The notes below the pieces were generated by a model. The model saw only the letters and a program-made list of their open reading frames with translations, had not been told where the DNA came from and ran no database searches. A DNA stretch of 64,000 nucleotides from Terriglobia bacterium (GTDB lineage: Bacteria > Acidobacteriota > Terriglobia > Terriglobales > Acidobacteriaceae). The position numbers and the translations under genes are program-made. Positions 17,896 through 27,763 of this stretch are shown here, piece by piece (the first letter of the stretch is position 1; each line of letters opens with the position of its first letter). Location: NCBI GenBank assembly GCA_020073185.1, contig JAIQFT010000002.1, positions 52,552 to 116,551 on the forward strand, given 5' to 3'.

Positions 17896-18318
17896 CTAGG
17901 TTATGTCGCGGGCGGCGGCGCGGGCGAATTCCGCGGCAAAACGGGCATAAAGCGTAGGGCTCATGCGCACCGGATTGTTGATCCGCAGGAAGCGGGGCTC
18001 CAGCGCAAAAGGAGCATAGGGAGTAAGCCGGCGATCATCGCCGACCAAGGGCAGTTGCGGGGTACAGGCCTGGTTACAGTCCTGGCGCTCAGGCCAGCGC
18101 GAGCAGGCGAGGAGCCGAAGATCGGCGCGCCCAGCCAGTTCGGTGCGCGCGGCGTGCCCGCCGTCCACGGAAACATCGGCCCAGCGCAGCGTCTCGGGAC
18201 AGATGATGGTGCGTGGCTCACCAAACTGGAGAGAGCGTGCGTAAGCCCAAAGCGCAGGGGCGCCGAGGAAAAAAGCGGCGCCTACAAGGAAGAGAACCAG
18301 CCCGACGAGGATCAGCAT
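17896..18318 (-). CDS. Membrane-anchored or exported protein of unknown function
   Basis: 140 residues: an N-terminal hydrophobic anchor (LILVGLVLFLVGAAFFLGAPALWAY would span residues 2-26) followed by an extracytoplasmic domain with three Cys (TIICPETL, LACSRWPERQDCNQACTP). The Cys-rich stretch with the sequence CPETLRWADV suggests disulphides. GGAGG lies before the ATG at 18318. No family recognised. Confidence 0.6.
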   Translation of the reverse strand: MLILVGLVLFLVGAAFFLGAPALWAYARSLQFGEPRTIICPETLRWADVSVDGGHAARTELAGRADLRLLACSRWPERQDCNQACTPQLPLVGDDRRLTPYAPFALEPRFLRINNPVRMSPTLYARFAAEFARAAARDIT

Positions 18319-18614
18319 GGCCCACCTCCGGTGCCCGCATCGCGGAGCACCCCTAAGATGCTTGTACTCGCTTGGCGCACAGAAATGCTGTGACGGGTGA
18401 GCAAAGTGTTTGTGATTCGGGGAAAACGGGCTGACGGCCAAGATCGCCTGCCAATCCGCTGCACCGTAACCGCAAGACTCAGGTCTGGGCCATAAGGGGA
18501 CTGCGCTCATCTACCGGATGCGGACCGCAGCGACATCCGCTCGGACGGCGCCAATAACTTGCCGAATGGGGCATCAAAAACGGGAGTACCCGACGGCTGT
18601 AGCTTGAAAGAATT

Positions 18615-18688
18615 TGGCTGCCCCCCAGGGATTCGAACCCCGATATGCTGATCCAGAGTCAGCTGTCCTACCATTGAACGAGGGGGCA
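18615..18688 (-). tRNA. tRNA-Gln (anticodon CUG)
   Basis: 74 nt including an encoded CCA. Read on the minus strand, the acceptor stem TGCCCCC pairs with GGGGGCA, the anticodon stem GCTGA/TCAGC encloses the loop CTCTGGA (anticodon CTG), and the T-arm GGTTCGAATCC is canonical. Discriminator base is G. CTG reads the glutamine codon CAG. Confidence 0.95.
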
Positions 18689-18728
18689 GTGTCCAGGGCT
18701 GGCCGTCCGGATTTAGAAACCTGGTTCG

Positions 18729-18758
18729 ATTTTATGGGCTGTTCCGGACTTCGGTCAA
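18729..18758 (-). promoter_or_regulatory. Sigma70-type promoter for tRNA-Gln
   Basis: On the minus strand TTGACC (18758-18753) and TAAAAT (18734-18729) are spaced by 18 bases. Transcription would start near 18722, about 34 bases before the mature tRNA 5' end. Confidence 0.55.
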
Positions 18759-18900
18759 ATCCGTTCGTCCGTGGGCTACTTCCCGCACTTCGGCATGGCG
18801 GTGATCCGCCCGTCGCCGCACACATCGGGACCGAATCCTGACGAACTGACGTACTGCGATACGCTCCGCTGCGATTACAATGCACCGGAAGGAGAATGTC

Positions 18901-19506
18901 ATGGCAATTCAAACCGGCCTGATCGAAACCGTGCACGATCCGGCGGAAATCGCGCGCCGGCCGCTCCAGGCCGAGCTCTGCTCGCTGGTCGTGGTTGACA
19001 TTCAGGAGCGCCTGCTGCCGCCGATCTTCGAGAAAGAGCGCCTGATCCGCAATTCGCAATTGCTCATTCGGCTGGCCGGCATTCTGAACATGCCCATCCT
19101 GGCGACCACCCAGTACGCGAAGGGACTCGGTCCGATTGTGCCCGAGATCGCTTCCCTGCTGCCGCCCACGCCGGCGATTGACAAGATGGAATTCGGCTGC
19201 TTCGGCAGCCAGGAGTTCTGCTCGGCGGTGAAGTTGCTCCCCGGCAACCGCACCACGCTGTTGCTCTGCGGCATGGAATCCCACATCTGTGTGACGCAGA
19301 CAGCGCTGGGCGCGATCCAGGAAGGCTACCTGGTGCACGTCGCCTCGGACGCGGTCAGTTCGCGCACCGAGTGGAACTGGAAAATCGGCCTGCGCCGCAT
19401 GGAAGCCGCGGGAGCCATCGTCTCTTCCACCGAAATGATGATGTACGAGCTCATGCGAGCGTCAGGAACTGCGGTGTTCAAGGAGATGCTGCAGTACCTG
19501 AAGTGA
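18901..19506 (+). CDS. Isochorismatase-family cysteine hydrolase
   Basis: 201 residues. The catalytic triad of the family is visible: Asp33 (VVDIQERLLP), Lys95 (AIDKMEF) and Cys130 (GMESHICVTQTA). The cis-peptide neighbourhood and the absence of a zinc-binding nicotinamidase triad (Asp-x-His-His) argue against nicotinamidase PncA; YcaC-like hydrolases are a closer match. GGAAGGAG precedes the ATG. Physiological substrate unknown. Ends 95 bases before a convergent gene. Confidence 0.87.
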   Translation: MAIQTGLIETVHDPAEIARRPLQAELCSLVVVDIQERLLPPIFEKERLIRNSQLLIRLAGILNMPILATTQYAKGLGPIVPEIASLLPPTPAIDKMEFGCFGSQEFCSAVKLLPGNRTTLLLCGMESHICVTQTALGAIQEGYLVHVASDAVSSRTEWNWKIGLRRMEAAGAIVSSTEMMMYELMRASGTAVFKEMLQYLK

Positions 19507-19511
19507 AGGTT

Positions 19512-19600
19512 AAAAGTCAGAATTAGGAAACAGGACGAAAGATGCAGCGAGAGTAGCTCTTCGCCCCCTTTCGATTTTTTGCTTCTGACTTTTTCTGACT
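19512..19600. repeat. Self-complementary spacer between convergent genes
   Basis: AAAAGTCAGAA (19512-19522) is exactly complementary to TTCTGACTTTT (19583-19593); an inner pair CGAAAG (19536-19541) / CTTTCG (19568-19573) nests inside. The right arm then repeats TTCTGACT directly. Position between two gene ends suggests a bidirectional terminator; T-runs follow on the plus strand. Confidence 0.65.
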
Positions 19601-20560
19601 CTATTCTTGCTCGCTCTGCCCTTCTTCTTCCGGCGCCTCCGCCGCGTCGTCCTTCCTCTTCTTCACCCGCACCACGATGATTTTGGCGAAGCCCTCGTCG
19701 AAACTGGGTGGGCGCAGCTTGGCCGCCATGCGCTGCATGACCTCTTCCGGCACGATCCGCGCCCGGCGCCGGTTCCGCTCCATGCAGACTTCCGCCGGCA
19801 CATCGAAAAATACGGCGTGCACCTCGTAGCCGAACTCGCGCGCCATCTTGATCCATCCATGACGTTCGCGCGGCGAGAGGTTGGTGGCGTCCACGTAATT
19901 CCACGGCATGCGGGCCACCAGTCGCGCGCGCAGCAGGGAGCGCAGAGTGCTGAATACCAGGTCCTGGTAGCGCTGCTCAGTGGTGTCGTCGAACAGCAGG
20001 GTGCGCAACAAATCGCTGGACAACGGCGTTACGCCGCGGCGCTTGAACCAGCTGCTCTTGCCTGAGCCCGGCAGTCCAATCGCGAGCACCACCGCACCCT
20101 TTGGCGGGCGTGGCGCGCGTTGCGCCGGTTGTGGTGGACGACGTTCCAGCGGCGCAACCGCCGCGGGCAATTCCCCCGCGACCTCGGGGGCCGCGGGTTC
20201 CTGTGTTTCCGGCGGCGCCGGCGCCACCGGCTTGGGAAGCGCGCCGCTGCGACGCCGTCCGCGTCCACCCCGGCTGCGGCGGCGCTGTCCACTTCGACCC
20301 GGACGCGGCGACTCGCCCGCCTCGGCGGAAATCGATTCCGCCGGCCCTTCCTGCGGTGGCTCGGGCGGTTTGGGCGCTGGCTCCGGCTCTTGCTCCGACA
20401 CATGCAGCGGGCGGTCCATATCCGGATATGCCGGCTGGAGCGGTTCGGGTTGCTGGCTCGCTGGCGGGGATCCTGCGGACTTCGGTTGGCGCCGCTTCAT
20501 GCGGTCGCGCTGCCACTTGCGCATTTTCCGATTGGAACACACTGGGCCGACATTCGGCAA
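19601..20560 (-). CDS. Polynucleotide-kinase-like P-loop ATPase with a long Pro/Arg/Gly-rich N-terminus
   Basis: 319 residues. Residues 1-155 are low complexity: Pro/Glu-rich with a basic patch (residues about 88-105, RSGQRRRSRGGRGRRRSG) that resembles RGG-type RNA-binding tails. Residues 156-310 form a PNK/zeta-toxin-like kinase: Walker A GLPGSGKSS (162-170), then SSDLLRTLL, VDATNLSPRERHGWI and FFDVPAEVCMERNRRR, the lid-like Arg segment. Usual bacterial homologues consist of the kinase part. The TTG start at 20560 has AGGAGG at 5-base spacing. It diverges from gap. Substrate (RNA/DNA end or small molecule) unknown. Confidence 0.78.
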   Translation of the reverse strand: MPNVGPVCSNRKMRKWQRDRMKRRQPKSAGSPPASQQPEPLQPAYPDMDRPLHVSEQEPEPAPKPPEPPQEGPAESISAEAGESPRPGRSGQRRRSRGGRGRRRSGALPKPVAPAPPETQEPAAPEVAGELPAAVAPLERRPPQPAQRAPRPPKGAVVLAIGLPGSGKSSWFKRRGVTPLSSDLLRTLLFDDTTEQRYQDLVFSTLRSLLRARLVARMPWNYVDATNLSPRERHGWIKMAREFGYEVHAVFFDVPAEVCMERNRRRARIVPEEVMQRMAAKLRPPSFDEGFAKIIVVRVKKRKDDAAEAPEEEGQSEQE

Positions 20561-20679
20561 CGCCGCCTCCTGGTTCCGCGCTTCTGGATTTGCGCCCGTA
20601 TCCCCGCGGTGTTACGATTTTTTGCTTTGCGCACCGCGCCGAAACTTCTAGCTGTGCGCGCTTGATCTCTGGAGGCAAG

Positions 20680-21690
<1,011 letters not shown>

Positions 21691-21700
21691 CGTCTTCGTT

Positions 21701-21743
21701 GCCAACCCTGGTCTCGCCACCGGTTTGGCGAGACGGGGTTGGC
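21701..21743 (+). terminator. Strong hairpin between gap and pgk
   Basis: GCCAACCC...GTCTCGCCA pairs with TGGCGAGAC...GGGTTGGC (17 pairs interrupted by a small 2/1 internal loop, 6-base loop). It lies 11 bases after the gap stop. The following sequence is only weakly T-rich, so it may attenuate or protect the mRNA rather than stop transcription fully. Confidence 0.6.
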
Positions 21744-21783
21744 GCTGATCAATTTTCTATCGGCCATTCGGTTTCTCGCCTCG

Positions 21784-21804
21784 AGTTTCTGGAAACCAGA
21801 AACT
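21784..21804. repeat. Short hairpin built on AGTTTCTGG
   Basis: AGTTTCTGG and CCAGAAACT are exact complements around an AAA loop, followed directly by a further AGAAACTGG copy of the same word. It stands in the pgk leader, 60 bases before its start. Confidence 0.6.
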
Positions 21805-21863
21805 AGAAACTGGAAGCTGCCTTTATGCCGTCTGTATTCGCAGCGCGTGTGCAGGAGTCAACC

Positions 21864-23078
21864 ATGAACAAACTCTCCATCCGCGATCTGCCGCTCAGCA
21901 ACCACCGCATTTTCATGCGCGTGGATTTCAACGTCCCATTGGACGACAGCGGCCGCATCACCGACGACACACGCATCCGTGAAACCCTGCCCACCGTCGA
22001 GTACGCCCTGCGCCACGGTGCGCGCCTCATTCTCGCCTCGCACCTCGGCCGTCCCAAGGGCAAGCCCAACCCGAAGATGAGCCTGCGACCGGTGGCCGAG
22101 CGCTTGCGCATGCTGCTCGACAGGAATCTGGGCCGCGGCGAAAACGTTGGCTTCTGCACCGATTGCGTCGGCATCCAGGCGGAAGAAATGGCCGGCAAAC
22201 TGGAGAAGGGCCAAACCCTGTTGCTGGAGAACCTTCGCTTCCATCCCGAAGAGGAAGCCAACGACGAAAAGTTTTCCAAGGAATTGGCCAAACTGGCGGA
22301 CTATTACGTTAACGACGCTTTCGGCACGGCGCATCGCGCGCACGCCTCCACCGTCGGCATCACCAGATTCGTCGAGCATTCCGCTGCCGGCCTGCTGATG
22401 GAGAAGGAAATCGAGTATCTCGGCAAAGCGCTGCACTCGCCCGCCAAGCCGTTTGTCGCCATCCTCGGCGGCGCCAAGGTCAGCGACAAGATCGCCGTCA
22501 TCCGGAACCTGATGCACAAGGTGGACGCGCTCATCATCGGCGGCGGAATGGCCTACACCTTCCTCAAAGCGCAGGGCCACGAGGTCGGGAAGTCGCTGGT
22601 CGAGGAAGACAAGCTCGACCTGGCAAAACAATTGCTCAACGAGGCGCACACAAAGAAGGTTAAGTTCCTGCTGCCGGTGGATCACGTGGTCGCCGGCAAG
22701 ATCGCTGAGGATGCGGTGACGCACATCGTCGGCGAAGGCCAGCCGTTTCCGCCGGATAAAATGGGCCTCGACATCGGACCAAAAACCATCGAGCTCTTCA
22801 GCGATGCCATCTCGCGCGCCAAGACCATAGTCTGGAACGGTCCGATGGGCGTGTTCGAGACGCCGCTGTTCGCACGCGGCACCCGCAAGATCGGCCAGGC
22901 GGTGGCCGACAATCCCGACGCGATTTCCATCGTCGGTGGCGGCGACACCGTCTCCGCGGTGCACGATGCCGGCATCGCCGACAAGATGACGCACATCTCG
23001 ACCGGTGGCGGCGCGTCGCTCGAGTTCCTCGAAGGCAAAAAGCTTCCCGGCGTGGAAGCGCTGTCGGACAAGAAGTAG
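21864..23078 (+). CDS. pgk: Phosphoglycerate kinase
   Basis: 404 residues. Substrate loop [29 protein letters not shown], the hinge/nucleotide site [22 protein letters not shown], and the C-terminal GGGDTVSAV and [13 protein letters not shown]. It transfers phosphate from 1,3-bisphosphoglycerate to ADP, directly downstream of gap in the pathway and on the chromosome. AGGAG before the ATG at 21864 decides the start over 21825. Confidence 0.97.
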   Translation: MNKLSIRDLPLSNHRIFMRVDFNVPLDDSGRITDDTRIRETLPTVEYALRHGARLILASHLGRPKGKPNPKMSLRPVAERLRMLLDRNLGRGENVGFCTDCVGIQAEEMAGKLEKGQTLLLENLRFHPEEEANDEKFSKELAKLADYYVNDAFGTAHRAHASTVGITRFVEHSAAGLLMEKEIEYLGKALHSPAKPFVAILGGAKVSDKIAVIRNLMHKVDALIIGGGMAYTFLKAQGHEVGKSLVEEDKLDLAKQLLNEAHTKKVKFLLPVDHVVAGKIAEDAVTHIVGEGQPFPPDKMGLDIGPKTIELFSDAISRAKTIVWNGPMGVFETPLFARGTRKIGQAVADNPDAISIVGGGDTVSAVHDAGIADKMTHISTGGGASLEFLEGKKLPGVEALSDKK

Positions 23079-23151
23079 TCGTTGTTCGCTCGTCGTTAGT
23101 CGTTGGCGACTCCGCGAACGGCGAACGACCAACGACTGACGACCAACGACT
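23077..23151. repeat. Self-complementary spacer built on GTCGTTGG
   Basis: The left arm repeats AGTCGTTG/GTCGTTA/GTCGTTGG; the right arm repeats CGAACGACC/CAACGACTG/CCAACGACT. The 32-base left arm matches the complement of the right with about six mismatches. It fills the whole gap between pgk and the macro-domain gene, starting inside the pgk stop codon. Confidence 0.7.
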
Positions 23152-23154
23152 CAA

Positions 23155-23739
23155 ATGCGTATCGCCATCGGCAACGACCGCATCATTACCTTCCAGACGG
23201 GCGACATCACCGTTCAGGACACCGACGCTGTCGTGAACGCCGCCAACGAACAACTCGCGCCAGGCGGCGGTGTTTGCGGCGCCATCCATCGCGCCGGCGG
23301 TCCTGCGATCTGGAACGAGTGCGAGACGATCGTGGCCAAACGCGGGCCGCTTCCCACCGGACAAGCGGTCGCAACTGCCGCGGGCAAGATGAAGGCACGC
23401 TACGTCATTCATACCGTCGGTCCTGTCTGGCACGGCGGCCAGAGCGGCGAACCGGAGAAGCTGGCGAGTTGTTATCGCGAATCCATCCGCGTCGCCGATG
23501 AACTGAAGCTGACGAGCATCGCCTTCCCTTCTATCTCCACCGGAATTTTCGGCTATCCCGTCGCGCAGGCCGCACCGGTCGCGCTGCAGGCCGTCGCCGC
23601 TGCGCTAAGGAATGCTCAAGACCTCCGCGAAGTGCGTTTTGTACTCTTCGATCCAGCCACCGCCGACGCTTACACCCGGGCTGCCGCGAATGCCACGTAT
23701 GGACGCCCCACACAAAAATCTTTAGCTGAAAGCTGGTAG
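23155..23739 (+). CDS. Macro-domain protein, probable O-acetyl-ADP-ribose / ADP-ribosyl hydrolase
   Basis: 194 residues, a single MacroD-type macro domain. The ADP-ribose loop reads VVNAANEQLAPGGGVCGAIHRAGG and the second loop FPSISTGIFGYPVAQAA. Both are intact, so hydrolysis of ADP-ribose esters is likely. It sits between pgk and tpiA in the same direction with short gaps, an unusual insertion in a glycolytic run that also contains the NAD-dependent gap. Coupling to NAD or ADP-ribose turnover is inferred from position only. Confidence 0.9.
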   Translation: MRIAIGNDRIITFQTGDITVQDTDAVVNAANEQLAPGGGVCGAIHRAGGPAIWNECETIVAKRGPLPTGQAVATAAGKMKARYVIHTVGPVWHGGQSGEPEKLASCYRESIRVADELKLTSIAFPSISTGIFGYPVAQAAPVALQAVAAALRNAQDLREVRFVLFDPATADAYTRAAANATYGRPTQKSLAESW

Positions 23740-23758
23740 CTGCGAACGGATAGTCCTT

Positions 23759-24508
23759 ATGCGAAAAAAACTTATCGTCGCCAACTGGAAGATGTTCAAG
23801 ACTCCCGACGAGACCTTCGCCTTCGTACAATCGTTTCTGCGCGAAGTCTCCGGCCACAACCGCGACGAGATCGTGGTCTGTCCGCCGTTCGTGGACATTC
23901 CCACCGCCGTGCAGGCAGCGCGTCATTCCAACGTGCAGGTCGGCGCCCAGAACATGTTCTGGGAGAAAGAAGGCGCGTTTACCGGAGAAGTTTCCGCCGC
24001 CATGTTGCTCGCCGCTGGGTGCACGCACGTTATCATCGGCCACTCCGAGCGCCGCCAATACTTCGGCGAGACCGACGACACCGTCAACCGCAAGCTCATC
24101 GCCGCGCTCACTGCCGGCCTGGTGCCCATCGTCTGCGTCGGCGAAGTATTGCAGGAGCGCGAGTCGGGGTTGACGGAAGACGTTCTGCGCCGCCAGTGCA
24201 TGGGCGCGTTCCGCACCATCTCGGCTGACAAGGCCACGCCCATCGTTGTCGCCTACGAACCGGTGTGGGCGATCGGCACGGGAAAAACGGCGACGCCGGC
24301 GATAGCGGCCGACGCGCATCGAGTGATTCGAGGCGAAGCGGCTAAAGCGTTAGGACAGACCGTAGCCGACAACATGCGCATCCTCTACGGCGGCAGCGTC
24401 AAACCTGACAATGCCAAGGCGCTGATGTCCCAATTCGAAATTGACGGCGCGCTGGTGGGTGGCGCCAGCCTCGACCCCAAGTCCTTCACCGCCATCGTGA
24501 AATACTAA
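23759..24508 (+). CDS. tpiA: Triosephosphate isomerase
   Basis: 249 residues, full length. Catalytic Lys11 (ANWKMFK), His95 (IIGHSERR) and Glu167 (AYEPVWAIGTG), with the phosphate-binding LYGGSVKPDN and GGASLD near the end. It interconverts dihydroxyacetone phosphate and glyceraldehyde 3-phosphate. Last gene of the glycolytic run; the secG gene often found after tpiA in bacteria is not here. Confidence 0.97.
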   Translation: MRKKLIVANWKMFKTPDETFAFVQSFLREVSGHNRDEIVVCPPFVDIPTAVQAARHSNVQVGAQNMFWEKEGAFTGEVSAAMLLAAGCTHVIIGHSERRQYFGETDDTVNRKLIAALTAGLVPIVCVGEVLQERESGLTEDVLRRQCMGAFRTISADKATPIVVAYEPVWAIGTGKTATPAIAADAHRVIRGEAAKALGQTVADNMRILYGGSVKPDNAKALMSQFEIDGALVGGASLDPKSFTAIVKY

Positions 24509-24518
24509 GATCTTCTTA

Positions 24519-24590
24519 ACCACGGATTGCCACCGCTAGACAACGGATCGAGAAAGGATCTATCCGTGAGGATCCGTGCAAATCCGCGGT
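24519..24590. repeat. Self-complementary spacer built on GGATCCGT/ACGGAT
   Basis: ACCACGGATTGC on the left pairs with GCAAATCCGCGGT on the right; inside are further ACGGATC, GGATCTATCCG and GGATCCGTG variants. It lies between the convergent tpiA and DinB gene ends. Confidence 0.62.
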
Positions 24591-24595
24591 CAAGT

Positions 24596-25129
24596 TCATT
24601 GTCGGGAGTCGTTAGCCGCTTGCTCCCGGCGGATGGCGGTTCGCAGCGCACGAACCTGCTTCATGTGGTGACGCGTATGCTCCCAGTGAAACTTGCGCCA
24701 CTGGTTGGCGGTGAGCGGCCCGATAATGGGATGCACGGCCACGATGCCGCTGCCGAGTTTGCCCTGCGTCTCCGTAATTTTCAGATCCATTTCCGCGAGC
24801 GACGCACGAATCGTTTCGACCGCCTTGGCCGGATCGAGCCCGCGCGGGCGCGTCCATTCCGGCGCTTGCCGCCCGGTCGGAAAGTACCCGATTTTGACCA
24901 CGATCAGCGTGACCAGCCATTCACGCAGCGTTGGCGGTCGGGCATTGGCGCCTCCCTGCTGCACGGCGCGCTCCATCGCCTTGCTGGTGCTGCTGAAGGC
25001 CAGCGACAGATGTTCCAGAATTTGCGCCGTGCTCCATTTGGCGTCGCGATGCCAGGCCAGTTGCCCGGCTGACATCGCGCTGGTCTCGCGTTCAATCGCA
25101 TTGCTGGCGCGCTGCAGGTAAAAATCCAT
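24596..25129 (-). CDS. DinB-family protein
   Basis: 177 residues. The helical pattern and motifs AWHRDAKWSTAQILEHL and WEHTRHHMKQV fit the DinB/YfiT fold with the three spaced histidines. Second of three DinB-type genes in the window and only distantly like the others. Substrate and role unknown. Confidence 0.75.
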   Translation of the reverse strand: MDFYLQRASNAIERETSAMSAGQLAWHRDAKWSTAQILEHLSLAFSSTSKAMERAVQQGGANARPPTLREWLVTLIVVKIGYFPTGRQAPEWTRPRGLDPAKAVETIRASLAEMDLKITETQGKLGSGIVAVHPIIGPLTANQWRKFHWEHTRHHMKQVRALRTAIRREQAANDSRQ

Positions 25130-25207
25130 TGGGCGTTACCTCGCCTCCATTACAATGATGGTTTTTGCCGGCGCGCGGCTGCGGATTATGTGAATAGGAA
25201 GATCCCC

Positions 25208-25843
25208 ATGAGAAACTGTTTGTTCGCCGTACTCCTCGCCTCTTTGATCACACTAATAGCCTGTGACAGTGGTACCCCCGCCAAGCCGGCGGCGGCGCCG
25301 GCGGACGCGAAGAAAGAGGAACCCGCCACCGCCTACACCGCGCGCGAAGCATTCCAGAAGCTTTATGCCACGGCGCACTTGTGGGCGCCTGACGCGCGTC
25401 CCTACAACCTGCAGTCCAATCCGTTCAAGGACTACACCGGCAAGGACGGCAAGGCAGTGATCTGGCGCGCCGGCTTCGCTTCGGCGGCGCGGCGTTCGAT
25501 CCGGGCACACGTCTGGTCCGGGGTTCATTCCGAGGACGCGCCACCGGCGGGCATTAACTCCGGCACGGAGGACACCTACAGTCCAACCAACAGTTCCACG
25601 CAGGTATTCGATCCGGCGTTCCTCAAGGTCGATTCCGACAAGGCCTTCGAAGTCGCGCAGCAGCACGGCGGCGAAAAGCTGACCAAGGCGGATCCCAAGC
25701 AGCCGATCATCTATCTACTAGATTGGAACCCAAGGGAGAATGTGCTGACCTGGCACGTGATCTACGGAACCAGCCCGTCGGAAGCGAAGCTGAGGGTTGC
25801 AGTGAATGCCTCTACCGGCGTTTTTGAGCGGGTGGAGAAGTAG
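25208..25843 (+). CDS. Lipoprotein of unknown function
   Basis: 211 residues with a lipoprotein signal (FAVLLASLITLIACDSG, lipobox Cys19) and an Ala/Pro-rich linker. The rest contains Trp-rich strands (LTWHVIYGTSPSEAKLRVAV, which resembles a PepSY-like C-terminal beta pattern). ATG 25208 has GGAAG upstream; a GTG at 25190 is possible. The last 32 bases overlap the end of the convergent TPR gene. Confidence 0.72.
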   Translation: MRNCLFAVLLASLITLIACDSGTPAKPAAAPADAKKEEPATAYTAREAFQKLYATAHLWAPDARPYNLQSNPFKDYTGKDGKAVIWRAGFASAARRSIRAHVWSGVHSEDAPPAGINSGTEDTYSPTNSSTQVFDPAFLKVDSDKAFEVAQQHGGEKLTKADPKQPIIYLLDWNPRENVLTWHVIYGTSPSEAKLRVAVNASTGVFERVEK

Positions 25844-26561
25844 GCGGCGTGTCCTTGGCCTGCGTGTCGAGACGGGCGAGCCCTTTCTTGGCCAACTCGG
25901 CAAATTCGCCGTGCGGCAGCAGATTCAAGTATTTCTGATAATTGCTGCGCGCCGGCGCGGTTCTGCCTAGCTTTTCCTGCGCCTCAGCCAGTTTGTAGGT
26001 GGCCGCCGCGTGGTTCGGCATGTAGTCCAGCGCCTCCGCGTAGCGCGATTCGGCGGCGCGGTAGTTGTTGCGCTTGAAATAGAAATCCCCCACCTCAACG
26101 TTCTTGTCCGCCTGATGAGGATTGTAGGGATGTAGTTCCTGGACATCGCCGGCGCTGCCTGTCTCACCCGCAGGCGGAGACAGCGGAGCATCCGACTCCT
26201 TGCTAGAGCTCTCGTTGGAATCGGACGACCGCGGCAGCGGCTGGTTCTGGGGAACTCGCGGCTGCTGCGGTGCGCTCCGCTCGTCGTCTTCAGCGCCGCT
26301 TTCTTTGCATTTCTCCAATCCACCGACGTGGATGCAGTTGGGAGCGCCGCGCTTCAGGGCCTTTTTGATCTTTGCTTCCGGTTTCTTCTCTGGGTTCTGC
26401 GAGGCAGGCGGTTGCGATGGGGTTTGCGGCGGCTGTGCCTGCGGCTGCTGCTGAGGAGCGTCGGGAAGCTGCGAATCGGGCGGCGGAGCCTGCTGAGCAA
26501 ACCCCGGTCCGCAACAGAAGACCACGAGCAACACCATCTGCAATGTGATGGACCGCGGCAT
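25812..26561 (-). CDS. Secreted TPR-repeat protein
   Basis: About 249 residues: signal peptide (LQMVLLVVFCCGPGFAQQ), a long Pro/Gln-rich and Ser/Glu-rich segment, and two or three TPR units near the C-terminus (NVEVGDFYFKRNNYRAAESR, EALDYMPNHAAATYKLAEAQ). It probably acts as a protein-interaction module in the periplasm or outer membrane. GTG codons at 26567 and 26564 are alternative starts. Overlaps the end of the convergent lipoprotein gene. Confidence 0.78.
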   Translation of the reverse strand: MPRSITLQMVLLVVFCCGPGFAQQAPPPDSQLPDAPQQQPQAQPPQTPSQPPASQNPEKKPEAKIKKALKRGAPNCIHVGGLEKCKESGAEDDERSAPQQPRVPQNQPLPRSSDSNESSSKESDAPLSPPAGETGSAGDVQELHPYNPHQADKNVEVGDFYFKRNNYRAAESRYAEALDYMPNHAAATYKLAEAQEKLGRTAPARSNYQKYLNLLPHGEFAELAKKGLARLDTQAKDTPPTSPPAQKRR

Positions 26562-26627
26562 CACCACGATTCTAGCGCTTCCCTCCGAACAAACATAACC
26601 CCGAACCGCAGCACAAGTAGCGACCCC

Positions 26628-26654
26628 AAAAAAGGCCGTCCGGTTAGGACGGCC
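26628..26654 (-). terminator. Intrinsic terminator after the OmpA-family gene
   Basis: Read on the minus strand, GGCCGTCC and GGACGGCC (8 bp, 5-base loop) are followed immediately by six T residues. This is a textbook rho-independent terminator about 90 bases after the OmpA-family stop. Confidence 0.82.
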
Positions 26655-26745
26655 CTGCTGCGTAGGTTCCCGGGGGAGGGAAAGGTTTTCGATTTTCAGC
26701 TCTCGAATTTCACCTCAGAGCTCGAAACGCACAACTCACACCTCG

Positions 26746-27483
26746 TCACCGCTGCTCTGGGAGCCTTGTGGAAGCTGTGGATACTGAGCTCGGCGCCTGC
26801 TCGTTGATGTTCGTCATCAAGCGCACATCCACCCGTCGGTTCTGGGCGCGCCCCGTGGTGCTCTTGTTCGAGGCGACTGGCTGATCCTTGCCCAAGCCGA
26901 TGATATAAATCTTGTACGCCGGAACCTGATACTTAGTGACCAGGTACCCGATGACGGAGTCGGCGCGCCGCTTGCTCAGCACGTAATTGTATTCGGCGGG
27001 GCCCACCGAGTCGGTGTTGCCGTCCACGACGACAATGAAGTGCTTGGTGTTTGGCAGTTCGGCGCCGAGCTCATCCAGCGCCTTCTTCTCCTTGGCCGTC
27101 AGGTTGTACTTGTCGAAGCCGAAATGCACCGCGGTTTCCACCACCGGGCGATAGTTGTCCAAGTTGGCGACGGTTCCGGTGAGGCTGTCGGCGCGATTGG
27201 CGGCTTGGGTGGCGAGGTTCTGGGCCTGGTCGGCAGACTGCCCGGCAGCCATCGCCTTTTGATCGGCAGCAGCGGCCTTGGCCTGCACCGACTCGATGCC
27301 TTGCTTTGCGCGCGAGTCCACGTCGCGGATGTCGCGCGTGTTCTTGGCCGTCAGATCATCCAGTTCGTTGACTTTGTTGATAGTGGGCGCAACCTCGTTG
27401 CGGACGTACTTCTTGGTCGCGCAGCCAACGCTGAAAGGCAGGCTGGCGGCTAACACCAAGGCGAAAGCAGAAATACGGGTCAT
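26746..27483 (-). CDS. OmpA-family lipoprotein
   Basis: 245 residues: lipobox SLPFSVGC (Cys21), an Ala/Gln/Asp-rich coiled-coil-like middle (about 55-110), and a C-terminal OmpA peptidoglycan-binding domain (VDGNTDSVGPAEYNYVLSKR, IIGLGKDQPVASN, RAQNRRVDVRL). It would link the outer membrane to the cell wall, like Pal or YiaD. AAGGAG precedes the ATG. No Tol genes adjoin. Confidence 0.9.
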   Translation of the reverse strand: MTRISAFALVLAASLPFSVGCATKKYVRNEVAPTINKVNELDDLTAKNTRDIRDVDSRAKQGIESVQAKAAAADQKAMAAGQSADQAQNLATQAANRADSLTGTVANLDNYRPVVETAVHFGFDKYNLTAKEKKALDELGAELPNTKHFIVVVDGNTDSVGPAEYNYVLSKRRADSVIGYLVTKYQVPAYKIYIIGLGKDQPVASNKSTTGRAQNRRVDVRLMTNINEQAPSSVSTASTRLPEQR

Positions 27484-27763
27484 GGGGACTCCTTATGTTG
27501 GCGGCAGCTCGGCTGCACGGCGCAATCCGGCTGCGATCCACAGAGCCGCACGCGGATGTGACGGCCCCTTCAAAACAGCAAGCGGCCTGCCATTTACTCA
27601 GAGGTTATGAGCGCCCGTAAGTGCTTTGTTTACCGATGATTCTCGGCGCGTTGCGGGCGGGCTGCCGGGCCGCAGCAGGCAATCATGGCATGGCGCGTAG
27701 AATTTTTACCGGGCGCTGCTCTGATAACATTTCTCGAAGGCTTCTGCCCTCCTCTAATCCTCC

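Noticed and set aside
18614..18841. Plus-strand frame beginning MAAPQGFEPRY
   Set aside because: It reads across the antisense of tRNA-Gln, a well-known source of spurious protein calls.
18901..19506. Nicotinamidase (pncA)
   Set aside because: The Asp-Lys-Cys triad is shared by the family, but the metal-binding Asp-x-His-x-His of nicotinamidase is not present.
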